This document shows, in pieces, positions 24,668 through 36,600 of a stretch of DNA of 64,000 nt; positions within the stretch are counted from its first letter, which is position 1; every line of letters starts with the position of its first letter. The notes below the pieces were generated by a model. That model did no database searches, was not told where the DNA came from, and saw nothing but the letters and a program-made list of their open reading frames with translations. Source of the DNA: Boletus sp. NGJ (lineage: Eukaryota > Basidiomycota > Agaricomycetes > Boletales > Boletaceae); contig JAGTXK010000226.1 of the NCBI GenBank assembly GCA_019096195.1, forward strand, positions 62,001-126,000, in the 5' to 3' direction. Made by a program: the position numbers and the translations under genes.

Positions 24668-27600
24668 ATGCAATCACAACGAAACTCTCTTGGTTCCGTG
24701 TACTCCCGAAGTCCAGGACCAGCGCCGGTGTGGGCTCCTCCACGCTCACCTCTTCCACCCCATCGACTCGCAAAGCTGGCTAACGCTCTCGGCGTATCTG
24801 CGCCGTTGCCCGCGACGACCGTGTCTGCTTCATTATTATCTTCGTCACAAACTCATTTAGGCAATTCGCCATCACCATCAAATACTGATACTGATCTCCC
24901 CTGGCGCTCCGTGACGCCATCTACTGCAACTGCCATTAACTTAGTATCTCCGGTTCAATCCAAATACCTGTTACACGTAATACCCCCAGTGCACCTCCCT
25001 CACGAAGCCGATACCTCCGACACCTTCGAGCTCGCCCCTCCTCCATTAACCGCATCCGGATATCATACTCAGTTCCGCCGCGGAACTCTCGTGGCACTAC
25101 AGTCTACGCTCCAAGCGCAGCTGGTCGTCATCGCAAGGGAATATGCTTTACCTAGCACGATGGGAATCGTCCTTTACCTCGTGACTTCCTCTCCCCAGAG
25201 TAGGCAGAATAGTCCTGTGCCGTTTCTTTCTCCAAGCTTCGGCGACACTAGCGAAAGAGAACCAGGTCCGAGGTTGTCAGAAGGGATATGGAAACACATA
25301 TGGACAAGAGTGCTTCGCGCGGAACGAGAGGAGGTCATCGCCTTATCTCGGAGTGTGACCCCGAATCCTTTCGGTCTCGGGCTTGCTGTGGAGCCCAACG
25401 GTCCGTCGCGGTCCTTACGTCCTTTGGTTACTCCGACGCGAGCCGAGCAGCCATCTCCCTTCGCATACCCAATCACCCCCTCCTCCACATCGACTGCGTC
25501 ATCTGCATCAGATATTCGGTCCCACGAGAAGTCTGCAGACCCCTCATCGCCGTATTCAGGACCAGATACTCCGGATACCTCTCGCTCGTCGGATCACGGG
25601 CCTCCTGATATCGAGCTACCCGGTTTGAACTCACCTTCAATCATACCGATCCTTGCCAAGGTAGAATTTGACATTGACAGACGAAAAGCTACTTGGTATG
25701 AGCCTTGGGTGCGGAGTCGACGCATGAAAAGGATGGACGGCTGTTCCAGTCTTCGTTTTGATTACCGGTCACGTACTCTCGACTCGAGCGGCTCAGTGGA
25801 TGAGAAGCGAGCTCCGTATGACCTCAAATTGGTGAGGAGAATGCAGAAACCGCCATTTCTGCGGTCTCAGGATGACTCCGATGAAGAGGAACAGCTTAAT
25901 AATGGGGAATATGCCCCTCTCTCAGAATCTCCGGACACCGATGCGGCTGCATGCATGACATCTGCTATGGGACCTGACCCACTCGGGGATGTGTTTGGTA
26001 CTGACGCCGAGACGTGGACGGGAATTCATACTGAATCAGACGGAGTGAGACGGAAGGTCAATAATCCTAATGTGGTAGAACTCGCATTGGATGCAGCGTC
26101 ACTCACCGCTCTTTCCGAACAGAGGCAAGAGGAAGGTGAAGCTAACGATGTCGACGAAGTTCGGGATATCATGCGACGAACGTCACGCCCCCCTCTCAAT
26201 GTATCAATTCCAAATTCTGCAGAATACAAGCGGAGGTCGTCACCTTCCACTGTTGTTGGAAAGCGACCTATGCCCCCACCTTTGGTCCTTGTTCCAAAAT
26301 CACCAACCAACAACTTGATAGAGGAAACAACAGACGCTGTGGACTTCCGCAACAAGGAGGGTTTATCTCTTGAGTTAGAGCAAGAATTTCAGCGATCGCG
26401 GGGTCATGGCGAAGAGAAACGAGTGTGCACTGTATTTGAAGACCTGGACCTTGGTTTGGACCTGGGAGACGATGATGATGAGGTTGGGCCCTTATTCCCT
26501 CCCTTCGCCTCCTGGACTGACCACTAATTACTGCAGTACGATGAGAATGACCCGAACGACCGACGGCGAAGTCAATATCTCATGAAAGCGAAACTGGATG
26601 AGATCGAGAGAGTGCGTGTTATCAGATTGTTAGCCGAGATGTAACCTGACCGGCGATCGTAGACCCTTGCCCAATTTTCACCTCAGCAATTAAAGACAGC
26701 AAGTCTAGATGAGCATTTGACGATAACACATCACCGCAACCTCTCGATTGCATCACAGTTGCGCACACCAGCCTTGGCCGAGTACGTATTATCTCTGACC
26801 ATATTTTTGCTGTATCTAATAGGCTTCAGAAGTCCACCTGCGAGTTCCTTACATAAAGCATGGCCATCCATACCTTATGCTTCGGTGACCAAGACAGTAA
26901 ATGGTTCTCCTCCGCGGCCCGCGAATCTCCCCCCTTCACCACCAAGGCTGGCTTTGAATGGCGTTTCTACTGGTGCTCCCAAGGCTTTTATACCTACTTC
27001 TAGCTCTTCATCCACTACACCGACGGAAAGCCAAGTACGACGTCGAGAACTCGAACAAGCTATGTACCCACTAACGATACCTTCCCGTCCCCGCCAAATA
27101 AACATCGCCTCCGATTCCCCGATTCCCCTCTCTCCAGATCCATTTGGTCGTCACCCATCTATCTATGAAGTCGACGCGGCTCCGGTACAAAGTTACTGGG
27201 ATCCTGAGGCGCAAAAGTTATCTCATGAACCTCTCGGTTCAAGACCATCAATGTCATCGATAGACGATGGGTCACTCACTTCGGCGACCCCATCGAGCCG
27301 CTTTTCTGCCGACTCATCGAGTATAGTGGACCAAGACGACAGGACCACCAAGCCGACTGCACCGATTGTCAGTGTGAAAGGTCTGAAGAACTTGTGGCGC
27401 AAGAGTAAATCAACATCTGGTGCTCTTACTCAGCCATCGACACCTGGACGAACTTCCTTTCCGCCCCCCAGTTCCCCACACCCGCCTACCCCAACCGACC
27501 AACTTATGGCACCACCTGTTCGAACCGTGATCACGAGAGATTCGAGTGGAAAGGGTCAGCCGCAGTTTGATCAGGAATTGTCATATCCGTTGCAATCGTC

Positions 27601-28144
27601 AAGAGCCTCCCTTTCAGGGTCTCGACCGAATTCGCCAGCTGTTCTCCTAAACGCCCCATCTCAAGAGAAACATGGCATTCGCAAATCCATATTGAAAACT
27701 TGGAAGTCTGTTGCTGGTGTGGGGTCACAGCAGCCAACAAATGGGTCCGAGCCTCGGAAGAGCTCGGAGCGACCCGTCTCCAATGAGACGATCAAGCCGA
27801 GACGACCGAGTGTCCTAGATGGTAGTATACCACCTAGTCCTCAACTTCCAGAACAGTATCTCCCTTCAAATCACATTCGAACTGGAAGCAACTTCTTCGA
27901 GCGTCGGAAATCCGCCGCGCGGTCAAAGATGGGTGCGGGTCATCACTACTCGTCAGCGTCGCATGACCCATTATCGACGAATCCACCTACACGGTCCTCT
28001 CTCGTGATGCAAACGCCATTGTCTGCATCTCCATCCCAATCACAGTTCTCCGCCTCTTCCCAAGACTCACTCGCAGAAAGCCAGGCAAGTTTTAAAAGTC
28101 CCAGTTCGAGATCATATCCTCTCCAAAAGTCCTTCCAAATCTGA
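24668..28144 (+). CDS. Large Ser/Pro-rich protein of unknown function
   Basis: I do not recognise a named family. The long first exon from ATG 24668 (MQSQRNSLGSVYSRSP) runs to a donor at 26483. It contains an ordered-looking block near 24960-25200 (KYLLHVIPPVHLPHE; FRRGTLVALQSTL; VIAREYALPSTMGIVLYLV) and another near 25270-25360 (ISEGIWKHIWTRVL-like), which read like a conserved fold. Short exons follow (YDENDPNDRRRSQYLMKAKL; TLAQFSPQQLKTASLDEH), then a long disordered Ser/Pro/Arg region to SRSYPLQKSFQI and TGA at 28144. The intron near 26780-26828 is 48 nt and reads through as a false membrane segment if kept. The start is uncertain because more 5' exons may exist. My impression is of a basidiomycete-specific protein. 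Confidence 0.7.
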
Positions 28145-28717
28145 CGTACATGACACTCGACCACGAGTAGCCTTTCATATTTAGGTTGTCCATGTCATTT
28201 TGCTTACGATACACGTGGAACACGACCAACGTTTTTGCAAGACCATACCCGCTGACACTTCATTTGCCATTGATTGGACCTTCGACGATAATGATATCCC
28301 AGGCCAATTGCTTCACCTCGTATCTCCCAAAAGGTCTATCTATCTCAACTAGTTTTCTCCTGCTTGCTTTCTCCGTCTGCTATTTGCCTATTTCTGTATA
28401 TTCTCATCTTCCCTGATCCACGTCATCCACACTCCGCGAGTGCATGCTTGACGCGTGCCCCTCAAGGGCTGCACGCCACACTGCACCGCCGAGGATAACT
28501 TCCGTGCCCAATAGGTCCTGACAACGCCTTTGACAGGTACGTCCGTGACATATTATGCGAGGCCGCACTCGTCGGTCCGATCGGTTATGTGGCTCACTAC
28601 AAGCCTCAAGGCCGCGAACGGAGTAGTTTGCATGCTCAGGATGAAAAGGAGAACTTTTTTTACTGACTCCCATCGCATCGCCCACTTCCTGAGCTACTGC
28701 TGAATTTGTACCCATTC
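28145..28717. other. Intergenic, 573 bp, no gene seen
   Basis: Contains the 3' end of the unknown gene and the promoter of the FAD oxidase. No coding or RNA signal was found. Confidence 0.5.
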
Positions 28718-30876
28718 ATGATCATGACTCGGACGCTACTGACTTCCCTGGGTGTGCTCGCGGGGTCGTTGTTGACGTACCGTGTGGCGTACACGACGGC
28801 CGCCACTGGCCCGCCAAGCGACATATCTCAAGTCTGTCTAGAGATTGCATCGTCAGTCTCGTCGCGTTCAGGGGTATCCTTCAATGGTCCGAGATATGGC
28901 AGTCATCATGATGAGCATGATTAACACGCGTGTTCGACAGGAACGGATCTATATTTCAAAGACATCAGCCATTTCGCTATTTCGAGTACCCAAGAGGCTG
29001 TGTGTTCCTTTGAGCCCGGTACGGCTGAAGATGTCGGTATTGCTGTACGTTTCGATGTCCGCGCTGAGGTCATTCATGCACACTCTCTGATACGCGTGCC
29101 CGCATTGCATGAACAGCTTCGAATCTTGGGAAGGACTAGATGCCCGTTCGCCGTCAGTTTGAGAGACAGATTTTGCTTGATGTCCATGCCACTCACCACG
29201 AAGCAATGTTGCATAGGTCAAGGGTGGTGGGCACACCTTGAACCCAGGTTTCTCCTCCACTCTCGGCGTACAAATCTCGATGTACCGTTTCGCGAATGTG
29301 ACGTATGACCAAACGGCACAAACAGCCAGAATAGGGGCTGGTCTGATTTGGGACGACGTCTACGCTGCTCTGGAGCCATATGGAGTGAATGTCGCAGGCG
29401 GTCGCGTCTCGGGGATTGGCGTGGCTGGTTTCACGCTTGGTGGAGGTAAGTCGGCTGGTCCGCGTATACTCAGACTGGGGTCAATGTTGATGGGCGATCG
29501 CATGGCCGCAACGCGGTGACCACTGGCAGGATACTCTTGGCATGTGAATCAGTATGGTTTAACCATCGACACGGTAGATGCATTCGAGCTCGTATTGCCA
29601 AACGGTACTGTGACCAATGTCACCGCTTCCCAGGCGGATCTTTTCTTCGCGTTGAAGGTACGTCTTCCTGTACGTCCAATTTTTCATTGCGTGTTAACTT
29701 CTTGCAGGGTGGATTCAACAACTTCGTAAGTTACACGTACATCCGGTAGGGACACCGGCGCTCAATCGGCGTAACGTAGGGGATTGTGACGCAGTTCACG
29801 TTCAATGCATTTCCACAGACCCAAGTTTGGGTAAGTGATGCCCGCTCTTCCACAGATCGTTTACTCGATGGCATGTTCGGCTCTTTCCGCTGACAGGGTG
29901 GCACCATCGCCTATAACGCATCTCAAGCTGATCAATTAACAAAAGCAACTGCTGCCTTTGCAACAAATAATACGGACCCGAATGCGACTATTCTCACTTC
30001 ATACGGGTACTTTCAAGGCGGGAATACGAGCGAGGTATGTACCCAATTTTGATCACATGCGACTTGGTCCTTCACGTTGGGCTGCTGCTTGCCATATGAG
30101 ATTATTAAATGTCTCGTCCCATATGAAGCTGACATTAATTAAAAGGGAGTCAATGTGGCGATTTTGTTTTATAATGCCCCGTCGCCGCCTGCCGGTCTAT
30201 TTGATGATTTTCTGACAAACGAGAGCGACGCGGTAGTGTTCACTCGGTCGTTCTTATCGCTTGTGCAATCTTCGGATGCGAATTCAACCTGGGGTATGCG
30301 GTGAGGTCACCCAACATCTTGCTAAGGATTTGGTTGTCGGGTTAACTGTTCACGCGAGTAGATCAGCATTCAACACTATATCTGTGCTCGCATACCCCGA
30401 AGACTTTTTGCAAACTATGCTGAACGAAACCGTCGTGAGTTCCTGGATAATGGCATATCCTCGGGGACTCACCGTCCATCTGATTGTTGTAGTTTTGGGG
30501 AACCAGCCTTCCGCTGGATTATGGATACGTCACTTTCAACGCTGAGCCTCTCCTGCCAAATGTCTACAATCACACTACATTGCCATCTGCATGGCCGGGA
30601 TCGAGAGCGTCACCGTTCTCGCCCCTCAGCATTGTGTTCGGGTGGACTGGTAATGGAACGACTGACGATGTGATGATCAAAGGGATGAAGCAAGGTGCAG
30701 CCAATCTCCAGGCGAAAGCACTAGCAACGGAGCAACTACCTCTGTACGGAAATTATGCCCTTGCCGATACGCCCCTCGAGGCGATGTACGGGGTGAACGT
30801 AGAAAGGCTGAAAAGGATGAAGAAGGAGGTGGACCCTGCAAACGTGATGGGACTCGCAGGCGGGTTTAAGTGCTGA
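28718..30876 (+). CDS. Secreted FAD-linked oxidoreductase (berberine-bridge/glucooligosaccharide oxidase type)
   Basis: Oxidises a small alcohol or sugar-like substrate using covalently bound FAD, probably outside the cell. ATG 28718 (or 28724) starts a signal peptide (RTLLTSLGVLAGSLLTYRV). The FAD-binding PCMH domain follows: FEPGTAEDVGIA, then the KGGGHTLNPGFSS motif whose His is the usual 8-alpha FAD attachment site, ARIGAGLIWDDVY, GGRVSGIGVAGFTLGGG and YSWHVNQYGLTIDTVD. The second covalent residue, a Cys in bicovalent members, is not seen where GGRVSGIG lies, so mono-covalent FAD is expected. The C-terminal BBE segment ends with NYALADTPLEAMYG and DPANVMGLAGGFKC. About ten short introns were traced and all join in frame. 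The exact substrate cannot be told. Confidence 0.92.
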
Positions 30877-31772
30877 GGATTCCATGCAAGGCTGGTGAAG
30901 ACTCGTCGGACCTGTCCGTTTGACGCTGTGGTATTGTGTTATCAGTGGACCATATTCGTATTGCCGCTACCTATGTAGCGCACAGACTTTTCTCTATAAT
31001 GTGCATTGAGGCGAGATCCAGATAATGAGTGCACAAACGCCGACTCGGGTCATAGGGGTGGCAACCATTTCGGCCGAGGAAATTGATTGATGCGCTAGAA
31101 CGAGGGGGATTTCCAGATCCGATGATCACAGTCGAACGTTGCTGTACGACGTACGATCCCTTGTTAAACAGGAGTCGCAGGGATACTGTCCGACCGCGTG
31201 CATCGTGGTTAATCTTTTGCTGGGGGTCGCTAGGAGACACGAGCCGAAAATTCTTCCTTGACGGAGCGTAGTGATTCCAGTGACTCGGAGTTCATTCCAG
31301 CCGGGGTCTCCAGCGAATCAGCGACAGAGAAGGTGTGAGCGTGTGAGCGACGAGGCGACACCGGGAGTTCCCCATGGACAACCCTCCGACAAACCTTGAG
31401 CGGGCAAATCCAGCCGTGCACACCGCCTCCCCACATGTCGGCTAGTTACGATGCGCGTGCGGGATGCGACCAAGGTAAAGGATGCCAACGAACTTTATGG
31501 TGCGGGGCTGAGAAGCCAGCCCCGCGTGCGCTCCCACGAGCTATTAGCGCTAGTAACCCACTCAGGGGTCCGACTTCACTTCCTTGGGCCCTCGAATCAC
31601 TCAAATAAGTCTGGAATCCCAAGTCATTGATCTGTACCGCCTGCCGTCCGCCTGCTGGTCCGGCATGCGTGATACCCAGGACCTGCGTGTCTTAGGGTTT
31701 GTCCAGGGAGACCCTGGATTCCCAAACACCTACCGAATTACCCTCTCCACCTCTGTACCCCTAGCTCGGGCG
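30877..31772. other. Intergenic, about 0.9 kb, no gene seen
   Basis: Open reading continues upstream of the WD40 start from about 31584, but it lacks any recognisable domain and probably is leader sequence. No RNA gene was seen. Confidence 0.45.
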
Positions 31773-33250
31773 ATGCTTTCGCTCTCACTCGACCACCTCC
31801 CACGACCGACGCCTGTTGGAAAGTTTGTTGGGCATAGCGAGATCGTATGGTCCGTTGTCTTCCTCCCAAACGGGAAGGGACTCGTTAGCGCCTCCAACGA
31901 CGGCTCCATACGTCTCTGGAACCTCGACTATGATTCTGAAATGATTCTGGGGAATAGCAGCGGCCCGGTTTTCTGTCTCGCTTTGTTTCCAGATGGGAAG
32001 CGACTCGCCAGCGGCGGCCTTGACAGATCCATCAGCGTCTGGGGCGTCGACCTCCTAGCGGCGGTCGACGGACCCTTGCAGGGCCACACGAGCAGTGTCA
32101 GATATCTCGACATCTCGAGTGACTGCCGCTACTTGGCTAGTGGATCATTCGATCACAACGTTAACATCTGGGATACCGAAAGCGGACAAATCGTGCGAGA
32201 CCAAGACTACCTAAGAGGCGATGGAAAGATCAACTGCGTCAAATTCTCGAAGAAGGACTGCAGATTACTCACGGGTTCAGGGGACGGTTGTCTCCGCATC
32301 TGGGATTGGGAGTCAGGAGAGTTACTCGTCGGTCCGATGAAGGCAGACGAGATGCCAATATGGGCACTCGCCTGGTCACGGAATGAGACCCAGATACTCT
32401 CTGGCTCAGACAATGGTGTACTTCGTCGGTGGCATGCCTCTACAGGTCGTGTCATCGGCGAGCCCGTGCATGCCCACGCAAGCATCATATACTCCTTGTC
32501 CGTCTCCCACAACGGCGGTTGCTTCGCGAGTGCTTCCAGCGACAACACTGTCAAAATATGGAACGCCACGACATTCGAGCAGATGGCAACACTAGAGCAC
32601 CCTGACGAAATCAATTGTGTCGCCTTCTCGACCGACGACCGACTGCTAGCTACCGCATGCAGCGACTCCTCAATTTATATTTGGGAGTCGCCCCAAGCCA
32701 GCTTGGATTCGGGTCTTGCGATAGATAGGGAATGTGAAGGTGCATCGCTACTTGAGGTAAGCCTTACCGAGTCCACTGAATACAAGTACTATAGTGAACT
32801 CTTGTCAGCGCCAGATTGTCATTCCCTCGGAAGGTGGTGTTGTCATGGAGGATGCAACTGGCCCACAAAGGAATATGTTGAAGGAGATATCGGGTGTAAG
32901 TCGATTCTATAAATTTTCAACGTTTCGGCCAGGTTCTGAGTCTCATCGCAGACGCAGACCTCGCCCCTCTCAAGAGAGAGCACAGACCTCGATAAAGAGA
33001 TACCAGCAGAGGGTGTGGTACCTACCGTCGTAAAGAAGCGCCTCATGGGTCGCCTCAGCCTCGCACGCAGTCGCCGCGGATGCCGAGTGGGTGGCGTCGA
33101 CAATATCCAAGCACCAAATCAACAGAGACGCAAGCTATCACGGATGATCAAAGCAGCAATTGCGAAATCGCGCGAGGTATCCCTAATTCATGCATGGGAA
33201 ACTTGCCTTTTGTAACATTCTCTGTGCAGTTCATATTCAAACTGTGGTGA
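31773..33250 (+). CDS. WD40-repeat protein, single seven-blade propeller
   Basis: Protein-interaction scaffold of unknown partner. From ATG 31773 (MLSLSLDHLPRPTPVGKFVG) seven WD repeats follow in one exon, ending in SIRLWNL, SISVWGV, NVNIWDT, CLRIWDW, VLRRWHA, TVKIWNA and SIYIWES. This is enough for one closed propeller. Two introns then lead to a basic tail. A strong GTAAGT donor after EISG (about 32898) joins to TQTSPLSRESTDLDKEI, then a Lys/Arg-rich stretch (VVKKRLMGRLSLARSRRG), and the last exon ends FIFKLW with TGA at 33250. An alternative acceptor frame would end at 32995. An in-frame ATG also exists upstream near 31670. Such stand-alone WD40 genes are numerous in Agaricomycetes. It converges with the XPF-like gene. 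Confidence 0.85.
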
Positions 33251-33665
33251 TAGTTCGGCAGCTACTATGAAAGAGTGGGACCATCGGCGTGTCAAGACTC
33301 TGGAAGGGACGGTGAGGATGTTTTCGGACAATCGGCACACATTTAAGTCTTGGTTTGTGTTTCGTCGAGTATTTGCGTGTCATATTCGGGACGTGCGTCG
33401 GTGCTCGCCTCCATGAAAGTGCTTTGATGGCAGAGACACTACAACGAGGACAGACCGGGCACACGCCTCAACCCCGTGTGAGGTGACTGTCCTGTAGACC
33501 TCCGGACTGGCTTTGGTACTGCTTGGACTACTGCATCCGCAGGGCATGCCGCATAACTTGGGCGCAATAGTTACAACTGTCATGTCATGTCAGTAGGAAT
33601 TACATTAATATCAGCCTGTGTCACATGATGGCAAGTCTATGCCCCCCATCGTACGTCTGAACACA
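33251..33665. other. Convergent 3' region, 415 bp, no gene seen
   Basis: Lies between the stop of the WD40 gene and the stop of the XPF-like gene. No coding signal was found. Confidence 0.5.
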
Positions 33666-36600
33666 TCAGTATCCAGGGTCGACACCCAATTCCGGAATGT
33701 CAGGTGCAATTTGCTGCATTCTGCTGTCGATGACAGCATTCAACCTCATCTGTATCATGAGGCTAGGGTCGGTGGATATAAGAGATAACGTTCGCCGTAC
33801 CATGCGTTCTTGCCCGAGTAGCTGATCAAAATCCGCTAGCCGAGCTTCAGGGGACAATTCCAAGATGGTTTCGAGTGACCTGTCGTACAACATTACGAAA
33901 GCTGCGAACGCATTCATGCCATGCACTCTGGCGAGATCTGACTCTCCCTGAGACAGAGGACATCAGCGGCACGTGCATGGGAAACCGTCAAACACGATCG
34001 AAAGACTGACCTCTCGTTCTTCTTCCAACCATTCTCTTTCGTCCCAGAGTATTCTATGGCCACGTTCCGTTGAAATTGCACATGCTTCCTCTCCGAAGCA
34101 TCTCACGAATTTCGCAGCCTCTTCGATGTCGTTTGCGAAAGCCCAGGTAACCGTACATCGTGGGTTCATAGTACCGCAACCTTCCGCAATCCCCAGGGTC
34201 CGCCTGAGCTTCTTGATAGCCTTGCATATCGGAGGAGTATATGCATATGGCACCGGTCTGGTGGTATCTTGCGAACGGCCGGCCCTATAACTTTGTGCGC
34301 TGGGGAACGCCTCGAAGACGATAAGGAGGTTCAAGTAACGCCATGATTCACGAGAGATTCGTTCGACGGCAGACTCAAGATGTGCTGGTAACGCGAATAG
34401 GGATATGAACAGCACACCATGATCTGGATCAATAATGATATCGGTCCCACCGAGATCATATCGTTCAACGAGAACAACATGGCATTGGTATCCCTGCAGC
34501 TCACGGACCAATGCGCGCTTTTGAATGAGGGTCATGGAAGCGAGGTAACGATGGACTACTGCGGCAGGAATCCAGGGTTCGGGAAGACGGACCGTGTGTT
34601 GATCAAACACGTCATCGGGAGCAGCTTGCGGAGGTATTTGTTCGGGAACTCCTAGCGTTTGATGAGGTGGTGGCGTGTCATTTCTAGTCTCGGAATGCTC
34701 CAAGGTACGACTCCATGTGATTTGGTTACGAAGTCCGATGAATGTAGAGAACAGATCCTTTGATGATGCCGGAACAAGATCGTCCAGTTTGCGCCGCTTA
34801 GTTACCCTCGAATTTGTCCGTTCGCAGTCGCTTGTTGAAACAAGGTCATCCTCAAAGCGCTTGACACGGCATAGGCTCGGAGTTAGCGGAGGTGCATCTT
34901 GCACCTTCGGAATCGTGGAATCATCTGGAGGTCCCAGTAGCTGACTTTGCGACGTAAACGAGAGTGGTTCAAAAGACGGAGTCTCTGATTCGGGGAATTC
35001 AAAGTAAGAACTCCAATCGTATTGATTCGCGAGGAGATCAGGTTGATATTCGACCAGCTGGTAGTCATCTATGTCCCGGGGAGGCACATTTTCCTTGTTC
35101 TCGCTTTGGTCGTCGACATTCTCCTTGTTCGCCTCAGGTGTATTCACAGCATATAGTAAGTCGTCCTGGAGCGGGTCCAATAGGAGGTGAGGAGCTCCGG
35201 TTAAAAACTGGCCAAGGTCATTGTCCATGATGTCGATTCCCGAGTCATCAAAGGAATAACCGTATTCCACTGGATCGAGTGGGTTTCGCGAGGCTTGGTG
35301 TTCTTCGTGCTGACACGAATTTTCTTCCTGAGCCAGGATATCTCTGTGTTCATTGCTGTGAGACCACGGCGCAATGTGCTCGGTGTCCACGTCATCTTGT
35401 GCCTCGACGAGCGTGATTTTAGAACCAGATGCTCTCATTCTCTCTCGGTGCGTAAGGAGGTACTCGAAGTGTCCACTTTCCTCGATCCGCTTTGGAGCAG
35501 GACTCGTTCCAAAATTTTCGCATCCACGTGGAATATTCGGAATTGAAATTGGTCGAGCACCTTCGGCCGATAGCGGAGTGGTCCCTAGGTCGAGGAGAAC
35601 GCGGACTGCTTTCTCATACTTCTCGTCGCGGTATCCTAGTACTTCTTCCTCCGGCTGAATGGGTTGTGCAATTCCCGCGACTTCTTCATCTGTCGGGATT
35701 GTTTTTCCGAAATTGAATGGTCTGTGAAGCACGTGAGACATCGGGAGGGAGAGACAAGACAAAGGATTCTGGTGGACAAAGTGACGAAAAGAAAGCAAAC
35801 GAACCTCCATGAAAGGTCGAGTGCTAGAGGTTTGATACCCTTGACTGGTTTCAAGAACGTCGTAGGACCGAAGCCGTTACTACCATGGCCCGCGGTATCA
35901 AGACGGCCAAGTTCCCCTTTCAGTGCGACGAAACTTTGCATCCCTTCTGGAAAGAGAGTGGGTTCTTTGGGGTGTGCTGTGGGAAGTGGCAGGTTTGGAA
36001 CTGCATTTCAAGTCAGCGTGCACGTCGAGATACAGGGGCCAATAATAGCCAGTGGAAAGCCCGCATAAGCCCCGGGACAGAAGCATCGTAAGACGCACGA
36101 CCTGCTTAACGGCAGCAATTATTTTCAGCTTACCATCCATTAGCATAATGTCCTTGTCGTCAAGTTTCTCTTCTCTGATTAAAGAAAAGGGATCTTGTGG
36201 GGTGGAGGCATAAATGCTTGCGACTGCGTCCTCGAACCGTTGCTCCTCAAAGTCCTTGACACAGCACACAAGGTCGGCCGGGGCCTGCTCACCGGCTTGT
36301 TTCTCAGCAGACGGAGGCTGTCCAAGTAGCGAATCTGATGTGGTTTGGCCGGGCGAGAGGGGGCGAGGAGAGTGCATGCCAAATTTGACACCTTCTCGCT
36401 GGGATGTGATTGATTTGTGAGCCTGCGTCATTGGAACAGGAGCGGAGATGAAAGACGTGATAAAGAAGCCTGGACTTGACATGTCATGGGGTTAGAGAGA
36501 TTGTATGAGAAATTTATTCACGGGAAGAAGAACCCCAGAGAGAGGGTTCCCAACCAACCTCTTTTCCACCGTCAATAAGTCAGCTGTATCATTGTTGTTT

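Noticed and set aside
24200-24669. Short membrane-protein-like frame on the minus strand
   Set aside because: Antisense to probable leader or 5' exons of the gene at 24668, with no splicing support.
26775-26830. Membrane helix in the unknown gene
   Set aside because: It is a read-through of a 48-nt intron with good splice sites; removing it keeps the frame.
32990-32995. Early stop of the WD40 gene at 32995
   Set aside because: A stronger GTAAGT donor four bases downstream gives a longer, clearly coding basic tail to 33250.
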